Below, piece after piece: positions 34,898 through 43,008 of a DNA stretch of 64,000 bases. How positions within the stretch are numbered: the first letter of the stretch is position 1; each line of letters starts with the position of its first letter. A program made the translations under genes and the position numbers. The stretch comes from Catalinimonas alkaloidigena (GTDB lineage: Bacteria; Bacteroidota; Bacteroidia; Cytophagales; Cyclobacteriaceae): contig NZ_JAQFIL010000001.1 in NCBI RefSeq assembly GCF_029504655.1, forward strand, positions 749,001 through 813,000. Reading direction: 5' to 3'. The notes below the pieces were generated by a model that had not been told where the DNA came from, searched no databases, and saw only the letters and a program-made list of their open reading frames with translations.

Positions 34898-36340
34898 TCA
34901 GGTGCCGTAACCGGGAGCCTGCTCAATATTTGGATTCACATCCGTTTCCTCCTGCGGTAACGGTAGGATAAAATTAGGATCAGGGAACTCTACTATACAG
35001 GTAGGGGAAGTACAATCCGTACGTACCAGGTCCTGTCCGTTTCTTGTAATATCAAATACGCGGTGCCCTTCCGCAAACAGCTCTCTTCTTCTTTCCAGCA
35101 GGATTTCATCCACCAAAGCCTGTCCACTCAGGCCACTCAGTGGGTCTACGCCAGCACGTTCGCGAATCATATTTAAGTCAGCCAGCGCGCCAGCGTCATC
35201 TCCGGTTTTGGCAAGTGCCTCGGCACGATTCAAAAGCACTTCGGAATAACGTATTACCGGCACATTGTCAGTAGCAATGATAGCTCCTTCACTGGGGTAT
35301 TTATAAACACGCTTTCCTTCCCCTTCGGCATTGGCATAAATAGTCCCGTCCAGGTTATCGTCGTCGGCAAATAATGTTGCTCTAATATCACCTTCTTCAA
35401 AAAGCGCAAATAGTTGCTGAGAAGGGAGGTAGTCACCATAACCTGAGCTTTTGTACATATTCCCTAAATGATCTGAGCCGGGATTGTCCAACTGGCTGAA
35501 GATAATTTCAAAGATAGCCTCAGAAGAGTTGCCTTCCAGAAACTGATTAGGGTAAGCTGCTTGGCTCACGAGAGTAAATCTTCCGCTGTTGACCACCTCA
35601 GTTGCCAAAGCAGCAGCTTCGGTGTAGCGGCCCATGTAAAGATATACTCTTGAAAGCAGGGCTTGCGCCGCCTCTCTGCTTATTGTCCCTGCATTGTCCG
35701 GGTCCGAAGTCAGGAGAGGGATCGCAGTTTCAAAGTCAGCGATAATCTGGTCATAAACCTGCGCTACCGTATTACGCACAGGGCGTGCTTCCGGGTCAAA
35801 TTCAGTCACTACAGGGATACCCGGATGTGAAGCATCCGGAGTGAATGTATAGGTCTGAGCAAATAATCGGACCAGATCAAAATGGCCTAATGCACGAATG
35901 GCATAAGCCTGTCCCAGTAAGTTTTCAAACTCCTCCTGACGGCTGGCAGGGGGGGCAAACTCAGCATTGATCATTTGATTCGCCATGTTGACGATCTCAT
36001 AGATTTCTGCCCAGAACTCACGATGTTCACTCTGGTTGGTAGTAGGGGCACCATTATACTCAGCCCACTCTTTTCCCCGGTTGGCACTGGCGTTTTGCTT
36101 GATGTCTTCTCCCATAATATCTGGGACCAGCACAAAGTAGCGCCCGTAGTAGTCGGCCAGCTGCATCTGGTCGTAAGCTCCGAGTACAGCAGCCTGAAAG
36201 TCGTCTACAGTTTCCAGAAAATCAGAATTAGCTACCTGCAAGGGAGGCTGCAGGTCCAGGAAATCCTCCCCGCAGGAAACACTCAACAGCGTTAGCGGGA
36301 TCAATAGGAGCGATTTATATATATATCTTATAGTCTTCAT
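34898..36340 (-). CDS. SusD/RagB-like surface lipoprotein (pair 2)
   Basis: A 480-residue lipoprotein with lipobox SVSC23 and the usual SusD opening CGEDFLDLQPP. TPR-like helices include FENLLGQAYAIRALGHFDLVRLFAQTY, with the family's ALGHFDLVRLF core, and EAAQALLSRVYLYMGRYTEAA. The C-terminal region has RYSEVLLNRAEALAKTGD, LADLNMIRERAGV, ILLERRRELFAEGHRVFDITRNG and the end LPLPQEETDVNPNIEQAPGY, all typical of the SusD/RagB family. It sits 17 bases after the SusC-like gene. No glycosidase adjoins the pair; the neighbours are a metalloprotease, an amidase and a serine hydrolase. Confidence 0.96.
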   Translation of the reverse strand: MKTIRYIYKSLLLIPLTLLSVSCGEDFLDLQPPLQVANSDFLETVDDFQAAVLGAYDQMQLADYYGRYFVLVPDIMGEDIKQNASANRGKEWAEYNGAPTTNQSEHREFWAEIYEIVNMANQMINAEFAPPASRQEEFENLLGQAYAIRALGHFDLVRLFAQTYTFTPDASHPGIPVVTEFDPEARPVRNTVAQVYDQIIADFETAIPLLTSDPDNAGTISREAAQALLSRVYLYMGRYTEAAALATEVVNSGRFTLVSQAAYPNQFLEGNSSEAIFEIIFSQLDNPGSDHLGNMYKSSGYGDYLPSQQLFALFEEGDIRATLFADDDNLDGTIYANAEGEGKRVYKYPSEGAIIATDNVPVIRYSEVLLNRAEALAKTGDDAGALADLNMIRERAGVDPLSGLSGQALVDEILLERRRELFAEGHRVFDITRNGQDLVRTDCTSPTCIVEFPDPNFILPLPQEETDVNPNIEQAPGYGT

Positions 36341-36357
36341 ATGATTCTTTTCTACAA

Positions 36358-39300
36358 TTAAATACCAATGTTTAACACAAAACTGACAGTCTTATTGATG
36401 GGTGTAACTGTATTGTAAACACCGCTAATAGTCTGTTCAGGATCAAAATATAATTGATCATCTTTGGTCCAGGTCCAGAAATTATTCATCAATACTGAAA
36501 GTTGCAGTGAACGGAGGTTCAGTGTACTGAGCACACTGGCAGGAAGATTATATGCTAAGCTTACAGTTCTAAGTCTCATATAATCTCCTTCAAAGAGGTA
36601 GCGGTCTGAGTCCTGCTGGTTAGAGCTTTGGTTACCACCCCAGCGGTGCTGAGGAAAGATAGCCTGCTGACCGGGAGTGGTCCATCGGTTATTAAAAGCA
36701 TAGGTAGAAGTACTACGAGGTGTAAATCTGCCATCACCATGGATTACCCATCCGGGGCCATCATACACATAGTTTCCGAACTGGTAGTTCAACTGCCCTG
36801 AGAGAGTAAAAGCCTTGTATTGAGCTCTCAGGTTGAAAGCACCGAAGAAGTCAGGGGTCGCACTTTTGCCATCATAAAAGCGAAGCGCGTTATTGATCTG
36901 GTTGGTAGTTTCTGACTTGGTTTCATCAGTATACCAGAGTGGATCACCATTGGCCGGGTCAACCCCCGCCCATCCGTAGAGGTAATATTCCTGGAAATCA
37001 CGCCCTTCTTCTCTCCGTTTGGTACCATCCACGATAGCTTCGTCCAGGCTGGTGATTTCGTTGGTAATGGCCGTAAAGTTTATTCCTGCATTCAATAAGA
37101 AATCAGGCGTTGAAATCAGGTCAGCACCCAGTTGTATCTCAATACCTCTGTTTTCCATATCACTGATATTGGAAAGCTGCTCACGGAATCCGGTGGTACG
37201 GGAAAGAGGCCGGTTGAGGATTAGATCAGTAGACTGTCTGATGAAATACTCTACATTAGCATTCACTCGGTTATTGAAACCGGTAAAGTCAACACCTACA
37301 TTGAAGTTACCTTGTGATTCCCAGGTAAGCCCCGGGTTTCCGATAGAGAGGGGGGCCGCACCAGGAGTACCATCATACTCACGGGCAAACCCATAGGTCT
37401 CAGCCCACAGGTAGTTATCATCAGTATCGGCATTGTTGTCATCAATATTGGCGTTACCTGTTTTACCATAACTGGCTCTAAGCTTCAGAAAATCAACAAA
37501 GCCGACATTCTGCATAAAGCCTTCTTCGCTTATGGAGTATGCACCTCCTATCGACCAGAAAGTACCATAGCGAGACTCTGGGCCAAAGCGGGAAGATCCG
37601 TCCCTTCTCAGGGAAGCGGTAAGGTAATATTTCTGATCAAAATCATAGCTTACCCGGCTGAAGAGAGATTGAAACGCAAACTCTGAGCGGCTGTTAAAGG
37701 TCTCTGACTGTGGGTTGGCCCCTGCAGAAACGTAGATCAGTGAAGGGTGTGAAAATCCTTCAGTAGAGATGTCTAACTGATCGGTTTTTACATGTTGTGC
37801 TTCGTATCCCAGCAGTACATCTATGTTGTGAGCCTCTCCAAAAGTGTTGTTGTAATTCAGGGTCTGTGTGCCCAGCCAGTTGAGTTGGTCAGTGGCTGCT
37901 TCCTGTGCACTTCCGTTGGCGTTTCTACCGTCACCATAACGACCATTATTAAATATATAGTCATCTACCTGAATCAGGTCAAAGGACCAGGCTGAACGGA
38001 AAGAAAGGTTATCAAGGATTTCGTAATCAATGCTCAGGTTGTCAATGATGCGGGTTTGTTCACGCTCTCTTCTATCATCAGAAAGGTGGCCCCGAGGGTT
38101 GTTGCCCCCCATAAAAAAATCAGCATGTTCGGCATAGAATAAGCCCTGATCATCATACACCGGTATGGTAGGTGCCATAAGGTAAGCTACATAAAAAGGT
38201 GCCTGCCAGCGTGTACCATCAGTGATACCTCTCTGGTTAAAATAAGAGAGTGTTAAATTATTGGTAAGGGTAAGCCTATCGGTCAGGCTGGCGCTTAGGT
38301 TGGCTCTGCTTGAATAACGGTCAAATTTGTTATTGACTACAATACCATCCTGTTGCAATACATTTCCGGATACAAAGTATCTCAGTTTTTCTGAGCCACC
38401 TGAGACACTTATGTTATAATCCTGGGTAACACCCGTCTGGGTAATTTCATCAAGCCAGTCTGTGTCTGCCTGATCAGGAAATTGCTGATTGTAAAATTCC
38501 AGTGCTTCCTGCTCAGTATCATAACTTCCGTTATTAACATAACCTTCAACGTAGAGCTGACGGTATTGCTCTTCATTCAGAGGCTCAAGTAAGTTATTAA
38601 AGGCCGGAGATGAAAACCCGACACGAGCTTTCAGATCAATCTTGGCCGCTCCCTGGGAGCCTTGCTTGGTAGTGATCAATACTACTCCATTGGCACCCCT
38701 TGCACCGTAGATAGCAGTGGAGGAAGCATCTTTCAAAATCACAATATTTTCAATATCGTTGGGGTTGATTGATGCCAGAGGGTTAGCACTTCTTCCGCCA
38801 TTGTCGAAGTCAGTGGTAGTTAGCGATCCGCTGCCCGAGGTAATAGGAATACCATCTATGACATACAAAGGCTCATTGGAAGCATTGATAGAGCCAATAC
38901 CCCGTATACGAATAGAGATGCCTGCCCCGGGAGCACCATCCTGAGAAACCACCTGCACCCCAGGTGAACTTCCCTGTAAGGCATCTTGAAAAGAAGGAGT
39001 AGGAACCTGCTGAATAGACTCTGAGTCTACTACATTCACAGAGCCGGTAAGTTCTTCCTTTCTCTTGGTGCCGTAACCTACCACCACCACTTCGGATAGT
39101 TCAGTCAGGTCAGGTTCCATGTTTACGTTGATGGTTGACTGGTTACCCACCTGAATCTCCTGATTTTTAAAGCCCAGAAAAGAAAATTCAAGGATGGCGT
39201 CATTACTGCCAACGCTGAGGCTATAGTTACCCTCAATGTCGCTAATCGTACCAATGGTGGTTCCTTTCACGACCACATTAACTCCGGGAAGCGGGTCTTC

Positions 39301-39402
39301 ATTTTCATCCAGAATTTTTCCGGATACAGTACGCTCCTGCCCATATCCCTGAAAAGAGATAAAAAGCAAAAGGCTGAAAATCATCAATAGATGTTTCATC
39401 AT
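36358..39402 (-). CDS. SusC/RagA-type TonB-linked outer membrane transporter (pair 2)
   Basis: A 1014-residue TonB-dependent receptor with signal peptide 1-21, a carboxypeptidase-regulatory-like domain (about 23-97, PGVNVVVKGTTIGTISD), the SusC motif LSEVVVVGYGT (102-112), a plug (about 118-240; IRIRGIGSINASNEPLYVIDG, KDASSTAIYGARGANGV) and a barrel ending FVLNIGI. No STN domain. It opens a minus-strand unit with SusD immediately downstream. The 407-base upstream region has no clear TAnnTTTG box. Substrate is unknown; a peptide is more likely than a glycan judging only from neighbours. Confidence 0.96.
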   Translation of the reverse strand: MMKHLLMIFSLLLFISFQGYGQERTVSGKILDENEDPLPGVNVVVKGTTIGTISDIEGNYSLSVGSNDAILEFSFLGFKNQEIQVGNQSTINVNMEPDLTELSEVVVVGYGTKRKEELTGSVNVVDSESIQQVPTPSFQDALQGSSPGVQVVSQDGAPGAGISIRIRGIGSINASNEPLYVIDGIPITSGSGSLTTTDFDNGGRSANPLASINPNDIENIVILKDASSTAIYGARGANGVVLITTKQGSQGAAKIDLKARVGFSSPAFNNLLEPLNEEQYRQLYVEGYVNNGSYDTEQEALEFYNQQFPDQADTDWLDEITQTGVTQDYNISVSGGSEKLRYFVSGNVLQQDGIVVNNKFDRYSSRANLSASLTDRLTLTNNLTLSYFNQRGITDGTRWQAPFYVAYLMAPTIPVYDDQGLFYAEHADFFMGGNNPRGHLSDDRREREQTRIIDNLSIDYEILDNLSFRSAWSFDLIQVDDYIFNNGRYGDGRNANGSAQEAATDQLNWLGTQTLNYNNTFGEAHNIDVLLGYEAQHVKTDQLDISTEGFSHPSLIYVSAGANPQSETFNSRSEFAFQSLFSRVSYDFDQKYYLTASLRRDGSSRFGPESRYGTFWSIGGAYSISEEGFMQNVGFVDFLKLRASYGKTGNANIDDNNADTDDNYLWAETYGFAREYDGTPGAAPLSIGNPGLTWESQGNFNVGVDFTGFNNRVNANVEYFIRQSTDLILNRPLSRTTGFREQLSNISDMENRGIEIQLGADLISTPDFLLNAGINFTAITNEITSLDEAIVDGTKRREEGRDFQEYYLYGWAGVDPANGDPLWYTDETKSETTNQINNALRFYDGKSATPDFFGAFNLRAQYKAFTLSGQLNYQFGNYVYDGPGWVIHGDGRFTPRSTSTYAFNNRWTTPGQQAIFPQHRWGGNQSSNQQDSDRYLFEGDYMRLRTVSLAYNLPASVLSTLNLRSLQLSVLMNNFWTWTKDDQLYFDPEQTISGVYNTVTPINKTVSFVLNIGI

Positions 39403-39809
39403 AATGGTAAAATTTAGGTAGTAAATGTTTACTTTGAGAAGTAAGAAAAAAGATTTACACGAGATGTGTTATTATGCTGCAATTATAGGAAGTTATGTTA
39501 TAATATTCATGTATGAACATCAAAAACATAATTTTGTTTGTGTTTGGCTTAAACAGATAAAATAAAATACTCAAAATTTTTCAAAAATTCAACTTTAAAT
39601 AGTTAAATGAAAATGAAATAATTATACCTAAGCCAGGCAGTCAAATGCTGGAGTAAAGTCGTATACAAGACTTTAGTCAAAAAAATGAAATTTCTCCAAA
39701 AAAAGTAAGGGCTAAGCAGCGTAAACAGGATGTCAGGCATAGCTTTATCCAGGGGCTTTATGGTAAAAAGAGCGTAATGATTCTTGCTGTGTAGAAGATG
39801 CGCATAAGA
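39403..39809. other. AT-rich region upstream of SusCD pair 2
   Basis: 407 bases with no gene, lying between the serine hydrolase stop and the susC-like start on the minus strand. A 7-bp inverted repeat, TAAAGTC (39654-39660) with GACTTTA (39669-39675), is present. It is not followed by T on the minus strand and is more operator-like than terminator-like. No exact -7 box was found. Confidence 0.45.
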
Positions 39810-41249
39810 TCATCTGACTTTGACAAACCGCATATTTCTCACTCTGCCATTACTAGCTGTGAATCCCGCTATTTTACCGCTAGGGTTTCGTTTAAGTACA
39901 ATCTCCCGCATAGCATAATGATCTCCGGAAAGCGTATCCTGACTTAGCATTTGCATATCAAAAGTACCATGGCGAGTATGCCCAATGGTGACGGTTTCAT
40001 CATCGCTTAGCTTCAGGTAATAGGTAGTACTTAACTCGGGACTGTAGTACTCACCTGAAACCTCAGGTGAAACTGCCATAGGCTTTGCGGTTTCTGTCTC
40101 TGCTTCTTCGTCAGAAGTTTCCTCTTCTATAGCTTTTTCCAGCACAATATCTATGATGCGAAATGCTTTTTCCGCTGGCTCACTGTTAGAAAAATTAGTT
40201 AATACAACCACATTAAGTTGATGTTCAGGCACCGACTGAATAGAAGCCCTGAATCCCCCAATTGAACCACCATGACCAAATCCCTGCTCTCCGTGATAGT
40301 CCTGAAAAGTACTCATGCCAAAGGCGTAATCAAGTGTATCGCCATTGTTGAGTATTCCCCTTTCAAACATAGCTGCCACGGTCTCTTTTTGCCCATCGGG
40401 TGGGTTGTTTAGAAAGTCCTGCCACTTGAGCAGATCATAGATGTTGGTATGAATGTTACCCGAACCTACATAGCCCCAGTAAGGGACCGCATATCTGTAG
40501 GAGGAGTCTTGACTGTACCAATTGTATGAGGTGGCATTATTTTTAGATACCAGATCATACTCTTCCTCGACATAGGTATGCTCCATACCTACAGGCGTAA
40601 AAACATTTTCATCCATCCATGAGATAAAATTTTGACCGCTGATTTGCTCCACAATCTCAGCCATCAGCATATAACCCGTATTGCAATAAAGATATTCATC
40701 GCCGGGTCTGAAGTTTAGCGCCTCCTGCCTGTGCATCAGTCGCATAAGATCTTCATTGGTACGCTTATCCTGCCCTCTCCAGCCTGCCATGTGCATGAGG
40801 GCGTGCAGGCTTCTGAGACCGCTGGTATGATGGACCATTTGCTTGATAGTGATAGGGTAGCCCAGCTCGTGCAGGTCAGGGAAGTATTGATGTATTTCAT
40901 CATTCAGTGATAGTTTTCCCTGACTTTGTAGTAATAGCATGGCGTAAGCAGTAAACTGCTTGGAAACGGAAGCGATATTGTATAAGGTGCTGTCGGTATT
41001 GGGAATACCATATTCCAGGCTGGCCAGGCCAAAGCCTTTCGCATATACAATCTCTCCATCTCGCATGATTCCCACACTGCCCCCCGGATAGTCAGCCATC
41101 TCCCATTCCAGAAAGAGGGAGTCAATTTGCGACTCGGTTTCAGCCGAAAGCGAGGAAGATTCTTCAGTGTCAGGATTTTCTTTGCAGGAGATTAAAATTA
41201 AAAACAGTAGGGGAAAAAGAATCAGTTTTATATTTTGTGCTTGATTCAT
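39810..41249 (-). CDS. Class C beta-lactamase-like serine hydrolase, lipoprotein
   Basis: A 479-residue S12-type serine hydrolase with lipobox ILISC22. The three active-site motifs are present: S94-V-S-K97 in IASVSKQFTAY, Y-C-N in YLYCNTGY, and HGG in GFGHGGSIGG. A C-terminal beta-rich tail (about 385-479) beginning VSGEYYSPELSTTYYLKL resembles the lipocalin-like extra domain found after many of these enzymes. Family activities include D-aminopeptidase, esterase and the MlrB step of microcystin breakdown; true beta-lactamase activity is unlikely given the length and tail. It is divergent from the second M81 gene with 133 bases between the chosen starts, implying shared control. Confidence 0.9.
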   Translation of the reverse strand: MNQAQNIKLILFPLLFLILISCKENPDTEESSSLSAETESQIDSLFLEWEMADYPGGSVGIMRDGEIVYAKGFGLASLEYGIPNTDSTLYNIASVSKQFTAYAMLLLQSQGKLSLNDEIHQYFPDLHELGYPITIKQMVHHTSGLRSLHALMHMAGWRGQDKRTNEDLMRLMHRQEALNFRPGDEYLYCNTGYMLMAEIVEQISGQNFISWMDENVFTPVGMEHTYVEEEYDLVSKNNATSYNWYSQDSSYRYAVPYWGYVGSGNIHTNIYDLLKWQDFLNNPPDGQKETVAAMFERGILNNGDTLDYAFGMSTFQDYHGEQGFGHGGSIGGFRASIQSVPEHQLNVVVLTNFSNSEPAEKAFRIIDIVLEKAIEEETSDEEAETETAKPMAVSPEVSGEYYSPELSTTYYLKLSDDETVTIGHTRHGTFDMQMLSQDTLSGDHYAMREIVLKRNPSGKIAGFTASNGRVRNMRFVKVR

Positions 41250-41382
41250 TATTTAAAATTTTATCATGTATATGAAATATTTAAGTAATATATATTTCTT
41301 ATTATTTGCAAAGAAGAGATGGTATTCTGTGAAAATATGTGTTTTGAAATGCTCTTCCGTCAACCTTAAAAAAAGTGCTCAG

Positions 41383-42972
41383 ATGAGCACATATCCTTTT
41401 TTTTGTGTTTTATGCCTCTTGCTGACTCCTCTCATATTTTCGTGTAATGTAGGTTCTTCTGAATATACAGACAGTGCTGAAAATCAGCCTTATAAAATCG
41501 GAGTAGCCTACTTCAGTCATGAAACCTGTACTTTTTGTCCCGAGCCTACCGGCATAGAACAGTTTGAATACCATGGCCCACCCCTTCAGCAAGAAGAGGT
41601 GCTGGATTACAGTTCCTACATCAAAGGTTTTGTGAAAAGAGCTAAGGAATACGGAAACTTTGAGCTGCTAGGATTAACTTCCCCTCGCTCACCCTACGGA
41701 GGCTCCTCAGGCAGTTGGGTAAGCCAGGAAGCTTTTGATAAATACACCCAGGCTATGGTGGAAGATATCAAAGCCTATGGTCCTTTTGATGGCATCTACC
41801 TGTCTCTGCATGGTGCGATGGCGGTGACCGGTATTCCCAAACCCGAGGCCGAGATCGTAAGACGGGTCAGAAGTGAAGTAGGGGATATACCCATCATTGT
41901 CACCCTGGACTTGCACGGCAATGAAGACCAGGAACTGAGTGAGGCGGCTGATGCAGTTCTCGTAGTCAAACGTTATCCTCATTATGATACCGGAGAGCAG
42001 GGCGAGAGAGCTGCCCGCCTAATGCATCGTATCTTGCAGGGAGAGTACCAACCGGTGATGGCAACCCGCAAGCCCGGAGTCATTACGCCTACGGTGATGC
42101 AGGATACCAAGACCTACCCTTCCATAGAAATTATGGAAAGGGGCCGTATCTGGGAAGATCATGAAGAAGATGTGTATGTGTCGGTGCTGTATGGCTTTCC
42201 CTGGTCGGATGTGCCTGATGTTGGTGCTACGGTGATGGTCATCACGAACAATGATCAGGCGCTGGCAGACGAAATCGCTGAAGATATGAGCAGCTTCATC
42301 TGGAAGGTGAGAGAAAGTTTCGCCAACAAACAATATCCCCGGCCAGAGGTAGCTGCCGCGCAAATTATAGAAGCCGTAGAGCAGGGACAGACACCGGTAG
42401 TGGTAGGAGACTATAGCGATCGTATGGGTGATGCCACATTTATTCTCAGAGAACTGATGGAAAAAAATGCTTCTAACTTTTGTATCGCTACGCTCAAAGA
42501 TGCCCCCTTACTGGATTCACTTTCTGAAAATAATGTTCAGCAGGGGGAAGAGGTGAGTGTGACAGTGGGAGGCTATCTGGCAGAATCAAGCGGTGAGCCT
42601 GTGATCATCAACGGTACATTAGAATATTTTGGTGCTTATGCTAATCCCAAAGATGGATGGGAATTTGAAAAAATTGCTGTAATCCGGTTTGGTCAAAATA
42701 ACCGCCTGATCATCAGCCCTGATCTTTATCAGGTAACTTATCCGGCAATCTTTAATGTGTTGGACATTGATCAGAGTGAGCTGGACATCATCGTACTGAA
42801 ATCCAGGGCTCATTTTCGCAGAGGCTTTGACCTGGTTGATTATGCTGGCTCTATCTTTATCGTAGATGCGCCTGAGCCCTATTTTGGCACGGTACATCTG
42901 AGTGAGTTGGATTATCAGCATATTCCCGATGGGCTTTACCCTCTCAATGAAACTGATATCCAAACCTACTGA
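41383..42972 (+). CDS. M81 family (MlrC-like) metallopeptidase, lipoprotein (second copy)
   Basis: A 529-residue paralogue of the gene at 9.3 kb. ATG 41383 is chosen because it gives a clean lipoprotein signal ending IFSC21; an upstream in-frame start at 41266 adds 39 residues that would bury the signal. Metal-ligand candidates are E47 in SHETCTF, H143 in LSLHGAM, D176 and H178 in LDLHGNE and H200 in KRYPHYDTGEQ, with nearly the same spacing as in the first copy. The C-terminal domain has GDYSDRMGDATFILREL in the place of the SDSGDNPTAGGAGD block, a notable difference in that loop. It precedes the S9 peptidase by 36 bases in an apparent operon. Confidence 0.88.
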   Translation: MSTYPFFCVLCLLLTPLIFSCNVGSSEYTDSAENQPYKIGVAYFSHETCTFCPEPTGIEQFEYHGPPLQQEEVLDYSSYIKGFVKRAKEYGNFELLGLTSPRSPYGGSSGSWVSQEAFDKYTQAMVEDIKAYGPFDGIYLSLHGAMAVTGIPKPEAEIVRRVRSEVGDIPIIVTLDLHGNEDQELSEAADAVLVVKRYPHYDTGEQGERAARLMHRILQGEYQPVMATRKPGVITPTVMQDTKTYPSIEIMERGRIWEDHEEDVYVSVLYGFPWSDVPDVGATVMVITNNDQALADEIAEDMSSFIWKVRESFANKQYPRPEVAAAQIIEAVEQGQTPVVVGDYSDRMGDATFILRELMEKNASNFCIATLKDAPLLDSLSENNVQQGEEVSVTVGGYLAESSGEPVIINGTLEYFGAYANPKDGWEFEKIAVIRFGQNNRLIISPDLYQVTYPAIFNVLDIDQSELDIIVLKSRAHFRRGFDLVDYAGSIFIVDAPEPYFGTVHLSELDYQHIPDGLYPLNETDIQTY

Positions 42973-43008
42973 TCCTCAGAGAGATTTTTTACTTAAAAAT
43001 TTACAGCT

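Noticed and set aside
39654..39675. TAAAGTC / GACTTTA hairpin as a terminator of the serine hydrolase gene
   Set aside because: On the minus strand no T run follows the stem, so it does not fit an intrinsic terminator.
39810..41249. True beta-lactamase (antibiotic resistance)
   Set aside because: The three S12 motifs are general to a broad hydrolase family; the length, lipobox, C-terminal tail and peptidase context argue against a resistance enzyme.
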